DNA from: JAFAHZ01 sp035656415 | Lineage (GTDB): Bacteria > Vulcanimicrobiota > Vulcanimicrobiia > Vulcanimicrobiales > Vulcanimicrobiaceae | Assembly (NCBI GenBank): GCA_035656415.1 | Contig: DASRSM010000179.1 | Coordinates: 1 to 26,202, forward strand | Length of the DNA: 26,202 nt | Direction of reading: 5' to 3' | Shown: piece by piece, positions 6,146 through 13,770 of the stretch | How the letters are laid out: each line of letters opens with the position of its first letter | Numbering within the stretch: the first letter of the stretch is position 1 | Position numbers and translations under genes: made by a program | The notes under the pieces: model-generated | The model's input: the letters and a program-made list of their open reading frames with translations, nothing else | Databases searched by the model: none | Told to the model about the DNA's origin: nothing

Positions 6146-7665
6146 GACGGTGCGAAGTGCGATTCGAGCGCTGCGATCACGCCTTCGGCCGTATACTCGC
6201 GAGCGACGGCGTCGACGTGGAGACCGGCGTCGCGCGCCGCTTGCGCCGTAATTGGGCCGATGCACACGATCGTTTTTCCGCGGCTGGCTTTCAGTGCGTG
6301 GGCGACGCCGCCGAGCAGTGCCGAGTATCCCGCAATCGTGCTCGGACTGCTGAAGGTGATGGCGTGGCAACCGCCCACCTTCGACGTAAACTCGGGATCG
6401 TCGGCAAAGATCGTCTTGTATGCAGCGACGACCGTCGTCTTTAGTCCGGCATCAGCCAGCATTTGCGGCAGGACGTCGCGAGCTTCTTGTGCGCGATAGA
6501 TCAGCACGCGATCGCCGAGCCGCGCGGCCTCGATGAGCGCTCGCGCGATCTCTTCGCCGACGAACTCGGCTGGTATCAAGTCGGGTCGCACGCCGAAACG
6601 TTGCAGCGCCTGCGCCGTTTTCGAACCGATCGCCGCAACCTTGGTCGCGCCGAGGTACCGCGTGTCGGCGTCGAGCGACGACAGTCGCGAGAAAAACGCT
6701 TCGACGCCGTTGCGCGACGTGAAGACCACCCATTTATACTGCGCGAGCTCGTCGATGGCGCGATGCGCGGGGCGCAAGTCGTCGGGCGGAACGATCGCAA
6801 TCGTCGGCGCGACGACCGGCTCGGCGCCGCGAGCGCGCAACGCTGCCGCCACGTCGAGCGCTTGCGCGATCGGACGCGTGACCAAGATGCGTTTGCCGAA
6901 GAGCGGCTCCCGATCGAACCACGCGATGCGCTCGCGCAAGCGTACGACGCTGCCGACGATCACGACGGCCGGCGGGCCGATGCCGGTGCTGGCCATGTCG
7001 TCGGCGATCGTTGCGAGCGTTCCCACCGCAGTGCGCTGGGTCGGGCGCGTACCGTCTTGCACGACCGCAGCAGGCGTCGACGCGTCGAGTCCCGCGGCGA
7101 CGAGGCGACTCGCGATCTCGCGGAGCGTTCCGCTGGCCATCAAGAATACGAGCGTGCGATGCGGATCGGCGAGCTTGCTCCAGTCCAGCGTCGATTCGCT
7201 TTTCGTCGGATCCTCGTGTCCGGTAGCGACGGTAAACGCCGGATTGTGCTCGCGATGCGTCACGGGAATGCCGGCGTACGCGGGCGCTGCCAGTGCCGAG
7301 CTAATCCCCGGCACGATTTCGAAGGGAATTCCGGCTGCGGCGAGGGCTTCGGCTTCTTCGCCGCCGCGGCCGAAAACGAACGGGTCGCCGCCCTTGAGAC
7401 GCACCACGCGCTGTCCGCTGCGCGCGCGTTCGACGGCGAGCGCTTCGATTTCGTCTTGCGGCATCGCGTGATGGCCGCCGCGCTTGCCGACGAAGATGCG
7501 TTCGCACGACGCCGGCGCGAGTTCGACGATGGCGTCCGACACGAGCGCGTCGTAGAGCAGTACGTCCGCTTCGCGCAGCACAAAAGCCGCGCGTAACGTC
7601 AGCAGGCCCGGGTCGCCCGGGCCTGCACCGACCAAAGAAACTTTGCCGGCCTTACGCTCCGGCAT
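6142..7665 (-). CDS. cobA-hemD: CobA-HemD fusion: uroporphyrinogen-III C-methyltransferase / uroporphyrinogen-III synthase
   Basis: This 507-residue two-domain enzyme has SUMT at about residues 1-245, with GAGPGDP (13-19), RLKGGDPFVFGRGGEE and the PGISSALAAPAYAGIPVTHR block. It methylates uroporphyrinogen III twice to give precorrin-2. Residues from about 255 to 507 are a full two-lobe HemD: KRILVTRP, WVVFTSRNGVEAF, KVAAIGSKTAQAL, then the second-half repeat ITFSSPSTIAGYSALL and CIGPITAQAARDAGL. HemD cyclises hydroxymethylbilane to uroporphyrinogen III. CobA-HemD fusions are known in several phyla. The start overlaps hemA by 14 bp and the stop overlaps the DUF92 gene. The protein makes the branch-point intermediate and diverts part of it to siroheme or cobalamin. 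Confidence 0.93.
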   Translation of the reverse strand: MPERKAGKVSLVGAGPGDPGLLTLRAAFVLREADVLLYDALVSDAIVELAPASCERIFVGKRGGHHAMPQDEIEALAVERARSGQRVVRLKGGDPFVFGRGGEEAEALAAAGIPFEIVPGISSALAAPAYAGIPVTHREHNPAFTVATGHEDPTKSESTLDWSKLADPHRTLVFLMASGTLREIASRLVAAGLDASTPAAVVQDGTRPTQRTAVGTLATIADDMASTGIGPPAVVIVGSVVRLRERIAWFDREPLFGKRILVTRPIAQALDVAAALRARGAEPVVAPTIAIVPPDDLRPAHRAIDELAQYKWVVFTSRNGVEAFFSRLSSLDADTRYLGATKVAAIGSKTAQALQRFGVRPDLIPAEFVGEEIARALIEAARLGDRVLIYRAQEARDVLPQMLADAGLKTTVVAAYKTIFADDPEFTSKVGGCHAITFSSPSTIAGYSALLGGVAHALKASRGKTIVCIGPITAQAARDAGLHVDAVAREYTAEGVIAALESHFAPS

Positions 7666-8968
7666 GCGGCAAAAGGTTGGCGATCTCTTCGGCGATATTG
7701 AGTTCGAACAGCTCGTCGAGGACGCGCGCGTGCGAAAGCGCTTCGGCGCGGTCGAGCGTGGCCTTCTCGCGCATCTTCAAGATCACCGAATGGAGCATCT
7801 TCGAAACGATCGTCAGCGTCGCGCCGGTGATGAGCATGCGTTCGCGCTCGGTCAGCTCCGGACAACGCGCGAAGAGCCGTTCGAGCTCTGCCGCGCGAAT
7901 CGCATCGGCTTTCTGCGTCAACGTTGCGATAACCGGAACGGCGACGCGCGCGTGGTACCACTGCGCGAAACGCTGCACGTACTCGGCGATAATTTCTTCG
8001 ACCGCGGGAATCGCTTGGCGGCGTGCGTCCAGCGTCTCTTCCACGATCGATTTGAGGCCGTCGATGTCGACGAGCGAGACGTTGGGAATCTCGGCAATCG
8101 CGGGATCGGCGTCGCGCGGTACGGCGATGTCGACCACGAACATCGGCCGCTGCGGACGGCGCGACATCGCTTCGCCGACGCGCTCGACGCTGAGAACGAA
8201 GTGCGATGCGCCGGTCGACGCGACGACCAAGTCGGCCGACGCGAGCGCTTCGACCAAGCCCGGCAGCTCTATGGCTTCCCCGAATCCGGCTTCGGCGATC
8301 ACTTCGCGCGCACGCGACATCGTTCGGTTGGTCACGATGAGGTGCGAGGCGCCTTCGTCGCGCAGACGGCGCGCTGCGATGCGGCCCATCTTGCCGGCGC
8401 CGACGACCACGACAGACTTTCCCTCGAGCGATCCCAAGCGCGCGCGCGCCGCGTCGATTGCGGCCGTCGCGACCGACACCGAGTCGCGGCCGATCGGCGT
8501 TTGCGAACGCGCGGTCTTTCCGGCGTTGAGCGCTTCGCGGAAAAGGTGATGCAGCGTTTTGCCTAGCGCCTTGGCGTGCTGCGCGGCGACGTATGCCTCT
8601 TTGACTTGGCCGAGAATCTCCGCTTCGCCGATGAGCATCGAGTCTAGACCCGTCGCAACGCGGAAGAGATGCTCGACGGCGCGTTGGCCGAGATGCGTGT
8701 AGAGGAACGAGTCGATGTCGTATCCGGTCGCGCCGTGCCGGAAGTTGCTGAGGAACGTTTTGATCGCGCCGACGCCCGATTCGAAGTCGTCGACCTCGGC
8801 GTATATTTCCAGGCGGCCGCACGTCTGCAGCATCGCGGCTTCGATTACGACGTCGTAATCGCGCAGCGCGACGAGCGCTTCGCTCATGCGCGACGCCGGA
8901 AACGCGTGGCGTTCGCGCACCTCGACCGGTGCGGTTTTATGCGACAGACCGACGCAGACGATCGGCAT
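7652..8968 (-). CDS. hemA: Glutamyl-tRNA reductase
   Basis: First committed step of the C5 pathway: NADPH-dependent reduction of glutamyl-tRNA to glutamate-1-semialdehyde. The 438-residue length is usual. The catalytic Cys is at position 50 in LQTCGRLEIY; the common form of the motif is TCNR, so Asn51 is replaced by Gly here. GLSHKTAPVEVRE lies near the N-terminus, HLFRVATGLDSMLIGEAEILGQV marks the catalytic domain, VVVVGAGKMGRIAARRL the NADPH fold, and a helical dimerisation domain ends the protein. The frame is open far upstream, but ATG 8968 is chosen because it matches the family N-terminus and shares one base with the hemL stop (TAATG). It works directly with the adjacent HemL product. 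Confidence 0.95.
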   Translation of the reverse strand: MPIVCVGLSHKTAPVEVRERHAFPASRMSEALVALRDYDVVIEAAMLQTCGRLEIYAEVDDFESGVGAIKTFLSNFRHGATGYDIDSFLYTHLGQRAVEHLFRVATGLDSMLIGEAEILGQVKEAYVAAQHAKALGKTLHHLFREALNAGKTARSQTPIGRDSVSVATAAIDAARARLGSLEGKSVVVVGAGKMGRIAARRLRDEGASHLIVTNRTMSRAREVIAEAGFGEAIELPGLVEALASADLVVASTGASHFVLSVERVGEAMSRRPQRPMFVVDIAVPRDADPAIAEIPNVSLVDIDGLKSIVEETLDARRQAIPAVEEIIAEYVQRFAQWYHARVAVPVIATLTQKADAIRAAELERLFARCPELTERERMLITGATLTIVSKMLHSVILKMREKATLDRAEALSHARVLDELFELNIAEEIANLLPHAGA

Positions 8969-10284
8969 TACGATTTCCCGGCTTTTGCGCGCGCTTCGAC
9001 GGCATCCGTAACCGCCGCGTCGGCCGCGGCCAGCGTTTGCTCGATGTGGCGCGTCGTGTGCGCGCTCGAGACGAAGCCCGCTTCGAACTGCGATGGCGCG
9101 AGATAGATGCCGCGGTCCAACATACCGGCAAAGTACTTCGCGAAGAAGGCCGTGTCCGACTTTTTCGCGCTCTCGAGATCTGTCACGGGTCCTTCCGTAA
9201 AGAACACGCCGAACATCGATCCGGCGGCAGTGGCGTAGTGGGCCACGTCGTGCTTGTTGAGCACTTCGTGCAGACCGTCGGTCAGCAATCGCGTCAGGAC
9301 TTCCAGCCGTTCGTACAGGGTTGCGTCGTCGCGAATCGCGCGCAGCGTAGACAGGCCCGCAGCCATGGCTAAAGGATTCCCCGAGAGCGTGCCCGCTTGG
9401 TAGACCGGCCCGTCGGGCGAGAGATAGGCCATGACGTCGGCACGGCCGCCGAAGGCGCCGACCGGCAGGCCGCCGCCGATGACCTTGCCGAGCGTAGTCA
9501 AGTCGGGGGTCACGCTTTCGCGCGCTTGCGCACCGCCGCGCGCAACGCGAAATCCGGTCATGACTTCGTCGAAGATCAACAGCGCGCGATACTGCGTGCA
9601 TAGCTCGCGCAAGCGCTGCAAATAGCCGGGCTGCGGTTCGATCAACCCCATGTTGCCCGGATACGGCTCGATGACGACCGCCGCGATCGTATCGGGATTT
9701 TCGACGAACGCCGCGGCGACGGCGATCGCGTCGTTGAACGGCAGCACGATCGTATCGCGTGCGACGCCTTCGGTAACGCCGGGTGAGTTCGGCACGCCGT
9801 TGGTGAGCGCGCCGGATCCCGCCGAAATCAAAAACGCGTCGGCGTGACCGTGGTAACAGCCGGCAAACTTGACGATCTTCGGACGGCGCGTGAATCCGCG
9901 CGCCAATCGGATCGCGCTCATCGTCGCTTCGGTGCCGCTCGAAACGAAGCGAATCCGCTCGATCGACGGCATCAACGACGCGATCAGCTCGCCCAGCTCG
10001 GTTTCGGATTCGGTCGGCGTTCCGAACGACGTACCGCGCGCGGCCGCAGCCGCGATCGCTTTGACGACCGCCGGGTGCGCGTGACCGAGAATGAGCGGTC
10101 CCCACGACATCACGTAGTCGACGTACTCGTTTCCGTCGACGTCGACGAGCGTCGCACCGGCGCCGCTCTTCATGAACACCGGGGACAAGCCAACGGCGCG
10201 AAACGCGCGCACCGGCGAGTTCACGCCTCCCGCGATACTATTCTTCGCGCGACCGAATGCGGCGATCGAACGTTCGAGGCTCAA
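8968..10284 (-). CDS. hemL: Glutamate-1-semialdehyde 2,1-aminomutase
   Basis: A PLP enzyme converting glutamate-1-semialdehyde to 5-aminolevulinate in the cytoplasm. The 438 residues match the family. Visible are GGVNSPVRAF (19-28), SSGTEATM (115-122), CYHGHADA (143-150), DEVMTGFR (239-246, PLP-interacting Asp239) and the Schiff-base Lys267 in TTLGKVIGGGLPVGAFGG. The start is TTG 10284 inside a TTGA overlap with the mobA-like stop. This is the only start that keeps the whole N-terminus, and translational coupling can explain the weak codon. Adjacent hemA supplies the unstable substrate, which is thought to be channelled between the two enzymes. Confidence 0.95.
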   Translation of the reverse strand: MSLERSIAAFGRAKNSIAGGVNSPVRAFRAVGLSPVFMKSGAGATLVDVDGNEYVDYVMSWGPLILGHAHPAVVKAIAAAAARGTSFGTPTESETELGELIASLMPSIERIRFVSSGTEATMSAIRLARGFTRRPKIVKFAGCYHGHADAFLISAGSGALTNGVPNSPGVTEGVARDTIVLPFNDAIAVAAAFVENPDTIAAVVIEPYPGNMGLIEPQPGYLQRLRELCTQYRALLIFDEVMTGFRVARGGAQARESVTPDLTTLGKVIGGGLPVGAFGGRADVMAYLSPDGPVYQAGTLSGNPLAMAAGLSTLRAIRDDATLYERLEVLTRLLTDGLHEVLNKHDVAHYATAAGSMFGVFFTEGPVTDLESAKKSDTAFFAKYFAGMLDRGIYLAPSQFEAGFVSSAHTTRHIEQTLAAADAAVTDAVEARAKAGKS

Positions 10285-10859
10285 CGCGGCCTCGACAGTG
10301 CGGCTAGATCCGCGGGCGTGTTCACGTTCGCGAAGTGCTCGGCCTCGACGTCCAAAAAGCGTGCGCCGATTCGCTCGATCAAGTCGTGCATTGAAGATCT
10401 AGGCTCGCCGAACAACGTGAACGATTCCTGAAGGATCGCCGCGCGCGCGTAGAGCGCTACGAGCGGCTCGAGGCGCCCCTCGTGGCGCGGAACGACCGCA
10501 TCGTCGCCGGGCAGCCACGCGGCGGCGACGCGCTCGAGCAGCGGTGTGTCGACGCGCGGAAGATCGGCCGCCAGTACGAAGATGCGCTCCTGCGCGATCG
10601 TTTCACAGGCCGAATGCAGGGCGCGCAGCGGTCCGCCCAGGGGTTGCCGGTCGATCAGCACCGGGCAATCGAGGCGGCCGTCGATCTGCGCGGGAAACGG
10701 ACCTTGCGCGCTGACGTAAACGGGCCAGCCGGTCGCGCGTGCCGTTCGAAACGCGCGCAGCACGAGCGGCTCGCCGTCGACGAGCGCTTCCAGCTTGCCC
10801 GGAAAGCGCGAGGCGCGGCCGCCGGCTAGCACGAGAATCGCAATCGACGCGTCAGACAT
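10281..10859 (-). CDS. mobA: MobA-like molybdenum cofactor guanylyltransferase / NTP transferase
   Basis: This 192-residue nucleotidyltransferase has the N-terminal loop LVLAGGRASRFPGK (8-21), FVLAADLPRVDTPLL carrying the metal-binding Asp, a GRLEPLVALY segment and an NVNTPADL end. Together these are typical of MobA, which joins GMP to molybdopterin. The usual RMGxDK is RFPGK here, so another sugar- or cofactor-nucleotidyltransferase activity is possible. Overlaps with hemB (8 bp) and hemL (4 bp) place it firmly inside the tetrapyrrole operon, although no other molybdenum cofactor gene is in view. The symbol is a best guess. Confidence 0.75.
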   Translation of the reverse strand: MSDASIAILVLAGGRASRFPGKLEALVDGEPLVLRAFRTARATGWPVYVSAQGPFPAQIDGRLDCPVLIDRQPLGGPLRALHSACETIAQERIFVLAADLPRVDTPLLERVAAAWLPGDDAVVPRHEGRLEPLVALYARAAILQESFTLFGEPRSSMHDLIERIGARFLDVEAEHFANVNTPADLAALSRPR

Positions 10860-11844
10860 GGCGTTGCGCCGGTCCTGAGTTATGTCGAAGCGCGAACTCC
10901 TTGGCGAAGTAGGTGATGACGATATCGGCGCCGGCGCGCACGAACGACGTAAGCACTTCGTCGACCGCGCGATCGCCGTCGAGCCATCCGTTCGCGATGG
11001 CGGCTTTGAGCATCGCGTACTCGCCGCTGACGTTGTAGACGGCGATCGGAACGTCGAAGTTGTCGCGCGCCGCGCGCACCACGTCGAGGTACGGCAAGCC
11101 GGGCTTGACCATCACGATGTCGGCGCCTTCTTCGATGTCGAGCGCGATCTCGCGCATCGCTTCACGCGCGTTGGGCGGATCCATTTGATAGCTCCGGCGA
11201 TCGCCGAACTGCGGCGTCGCGCCGGCGGCTTCGCGAAACGGGCCGTAAAACGCCGACGCGTACTTTGCACTGTACGCCATGATAGCGACGCCGGTGAACT
11301 CGCGCGCGTCGAGTGCCGATCGAATCGCACCGACGCGTCCGTCCATCATGTCGGACGGAGCGACGACGTCGACGCCCGCTTCGGCATAAACCGCAGCCGT
11401 TCGCGCGAGCAGCGCGACCGTCGCGTCGTTGTCGACGTCACCGCGCGGGTCGAGAACGCCGCAATGTCCGTGGTCGGTGTATTCGCAGTTGCAGAGATCG
11501 GCGACGACGACCATTTCCGGAACCGCCGCTTTGATCGCGCGAATCGCGTTGGGTACGATTCCCTGCGGATCGTAGTTCGACGACGCTCGCGCGTCTTTGC
11601 GCGCCGGAATACCGAACAGCAGCACGCACTTGATGCCCAAGCCGAACAGGTCGCGCGCTTCGCGCACCGCGCCGTCGAGCGTGAGCCGTTCGACGCCCGG
11701 CATCGAGGCGATCGGTCCGGCGTCTTCACCGCGTTCGGCGACGAAAAGTGGCGCGACCAACTGATCGACGTGAACGCGATGCTCGCGTACGAGCGAGCGA
11801 ACGACGTCGGTGCGGCGCAGCCGCCGCGGACGAATGGCGATCAC
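10852..11844 (-). CDS. hemB: Delta-aminolevulinic acid dehydratase (porphobilinogen synthase)
   Basis: Condenses two 5-aminolevulinate molecules to porphobilinogen. The 330-residue length is normal. The catalytic Zn site is of the Cys-rich type, with C118, C120 and C128 in DLCNCEYTDHGHCG. The two active-site lysines are K194 (YSAKYASAFYGPFR) and K247 (MVKPGLPYLD). SGEYAMLKAA and the GADIVITYFA ending are also family-typical. The start is GTG 11844, overlapping the stop of the upstream triple-fusion gene (GTGA). The product feeds the HemC domain of that fusion. The Cys ligands point to a Zn-dependent rather than Mg-only enzyme. Confidence 0.96.
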   Translation of the reverse strand: MIAIRPRRLRRTDVVRSLVREHRVHVDQLVAPLFVAERGEDAGPIASMPGVERLTLDGAVREARDLFGLGIKCVLLFGIPARKDARASSNYDPQGIVPNAIRAIKAAVPEMVVVADLCNCEYTDHGHCGVLDPRGDVDNDATVALLARTAAVYAEAGVDVVAPSDMMDGRVGAIRSALDAREFTGVAIMAYSAKYASAFYGPFREAAGATPQFGDRRSYQMDPPNAREAMREIALDIEEGADIVMVKPGLPYLDVVRAARDNFDVPIAVYNVSGEYAMLKAAIANGWLDGDRAVDEVLTSFVRAGADIVITYFAKEFALRHNSGPAQRHV

Positions 11845-13721
11845 GAGCGCGCCTCCAGGCGAGCGTGCGCGAGCGCGACGACCGCCTCGATGGAAGCTTC
11901 GTCGGCGACCGCGTCGGGCTCGAAGCCGGCCTCGCGGGCCGCGGCGCCCGAGGCTGGCCCCATCGCCGCGACGAGCGGACGCGCGACGCCCGACCGAAGC
12001 CGCTCGAGATAGGGCCCTGCCGCAGCTACCGCGCCGGTCGACGGAAAGAGGAGCATATCGGGAATGCGTTCGGCGGGGTCAGGTCCGGCATCCCCCGCGC
12101 GCAGCTCCACGACCTCGGCGCCCATCTCGCGAAGCGCTCCGGCGATCCGGCTGGGGCGGCTTTTAGTCCGCGGCAGCACGATCATCCGGCCGGCGAGCGG
12201 CCGGGCCAACCGGGCGGCAACCGCGGCTCCCAGCGCTTCGGCTTGCGCGAGCGTCGCGACCGGCGCCTCGGTGCGTGCGCGGCGTACCCGGGAATCGCCG
12301 TCCGCGAAGAAACCGGCAACGTTCATGACGCCCTCGGCGAGCGTGGCGTAAACGCCGACCGGTGCGCTGCACCCCGCGCGCATCGCGCGCAGCGCCGCGC
12401 GTTCGCACGCGACGCATAACTCCGTGATTGGGTCGTTCACCGCCGCGCGGAGCTCGCCGGCAATTCGTTCGTCGGCGGCGCGCGTTTCGATTGCCAGCGC
12501 GCCTTGTCCGACGGCCGGTATCAACTCTTCGACCGAAAACGGAACCGTGTAGCGCGCGCGAGCGTTCAAGCGTCGCAATCCCGCCATCGCCAAAACGATC
12601 GCGTCGTATTCGCCGTCGCGCAGCTTGCGCAACCGCGTGTCGACGTTGCCGCGCATCTCGCGGTACTCGAGATCGGGACGCAACGCCGCCAGCGCGCAAC
12701 GCCGCCGCGGGCTCGACGTGCCGACGATTGCGCCGGCGGGCAGCGCCGCGAAACGTTCGAAACGCTCGCTGCAAAATGCATCGCGCGCGTCTTCGCGCGA
12801 GGAGACGGCGGCGATTGCCATGTCGGACGGCAGTTCGCTGGGCAAATCCTTGCACGAATGGACCGCGTAATCGGCACGGCCCTCGCGCAGCGCAACCTCG
12901 AGCTCCTTCACGAAAACGTTGACGCCCAAACGCTCGATCGGCTGCGAGCGATCCCGATCTCCCGTCGTCGTCACCGTAAGAATCGTCGTCGCGATGCCGC
13001 GTTCCGCGAGCCGTGCAGCCACCGCGCGCGTCTGCGTCATCGCGAGCGCGCTTCCACGCGTCGCGCACGTGACGGTCGTGGTGACCGATGCCGGCGTTGC
13101 GCGCAATCGTTCGACCATAGCTTCGACTTCGTGTTCGGCTCGTACCGGATTCATCGATGCGAGTTCGGCGATCGGAAGTTCGGCGAGCGCTTGCAGTACC
13201 GCACGCCGTTCGTCCGCCGCGAGCACGGTCTTCGCGTAGACGCGCATGTGCGCGAGCGTTTCAGCGGCGCGGCTGTATTCCGGACCAAAACGCTGCGCGA
13301 CTTCGGCTGCGATGCGTTTCGAGAACGCCGGCGCGGTGCCGCCCGTAGCGATCGCGATGGTAACGCTGCCGGCGCGTGCGACGGCCGGCATGATAAAATC
13401 GCCGCGTTCGCCGTCGCTCGCGTCGCACACCAAGACGCCGGCGGCGCGCGCGTCGCCGACGACGCGAGCGTTGATCTCATCGCGGTTCGTCGCCGCGACG
13501 ATCAGCGCGGCGCCGGCGACGTCGGAGGAATCGTACGCGCGCTCGGCCGCATCGCCACCGTTGCGCGCGATCAGCTCGCGCGTGCGTGCGTCGATCCGGG
13601 GAGCCACGACAAAAATCGGAAAACCCGCGGCTGCTAGCGATTCGGCTTTGCGCGAGGCGACGCTGCCACCGCCGACGATGACGGCACGGCGCCCGTCCGG
13701 GCGCAAGGAAATGGGCAACAT
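11841..13721 (-). CDS. hemC: Triple fusion: precorrin-2 dehydrogenase (SirC) - HemC - single-lobe HemD-like domain
   Basis: This 626-residue protein has three parts. Residues 1-205 are a SirC/Met8-type NAD-dependent dehydrogenase: LRPDGRRAVIVGGGSVASRK, VVAPRI, and D100 in VCDASDGERGDFIMPA at the catalytic Asp position. Residues 214-508 are HemC: TRGSALAMTQT, the HSCKDLP loop, GTSSPRRR, and C451 in RAGCSAPVG, which anchors the dipyrromethane cofactor. Residues 510-626 resemble HemD, but at about 117 residues this is half its length. GRMIVLPRTKSR is followed directly by the C-terminal HemD half (MLLFPSTGAV, AAMGPASGAAAREAGF). ATG 13721 is chosen because Met8-like proteins start at this point; an in-frame ATG at 13772 is possible. 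It is first in the operon. HemC and SirC are secure, the third domain is inferred. Confidence 0.9.
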   Translation of the reverse strand: MLPISLRPDGRRAVIVGGGSVASRKAESLAAAGFPIFVVAPRIDARTRELIARNGGDAAERAYDSSDVAGAALIVAATNRDEINARVVGDARAAGVLVCDASDGERGDFIMPAVARAGSVTIAIATGGTAPAFSKRIAAEVAQRFGPEYSRAAETLAHMRVYAKTVLAADERRAVLQALAELPIAELASMNPVRAEHEVEAMVERLRATPASVTTTVTCATRGSALAMTQTRAVAARLAERGIATTILTVTTTGDRDRSQPIERLGVNVFVKELEVALREGRADYAVHSCKDLPSELPSDMAIAAVSSREDARDAFCSERFERFAALPAGAIVGTSSPRRRCALAALRPDLEYREMRGNVDTRLRKLRDGEYDAIVLAMAGLRRLNARARYTVPFSVEELIPAVGQGALAIETRAADERIAGELRAAVNDPITELCVACERAALRAMRAGCSAPVGVYATLAEGVMNVAGFFADGDSRVRRARTEAPVATLAQAEALGAAVAARLARPLAGRMIVLPRTKSRPSRIAGALREMGAEVVELRAGDAGPDPAERIPDMLLFPSTGAVAAAGPYLERLRSGVARPLVAAMGPASGAAAREAGFEPDAVADEASIEAVVALAHARLEARS

Positions 13722-13770
13722 GGAGGTTTCAAAAGACTTCCGCACCGATTTGTGAAAAACCGCTAATCGC

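Noticed and set aside
7652..10105. 817-codon minus-strand frame as one protein
   Set aside because: Only the last 438 codons (HemA) have family sequence. The upstream part is the antisense-free but out-of-frame shadow of hemL, rich in Arg.
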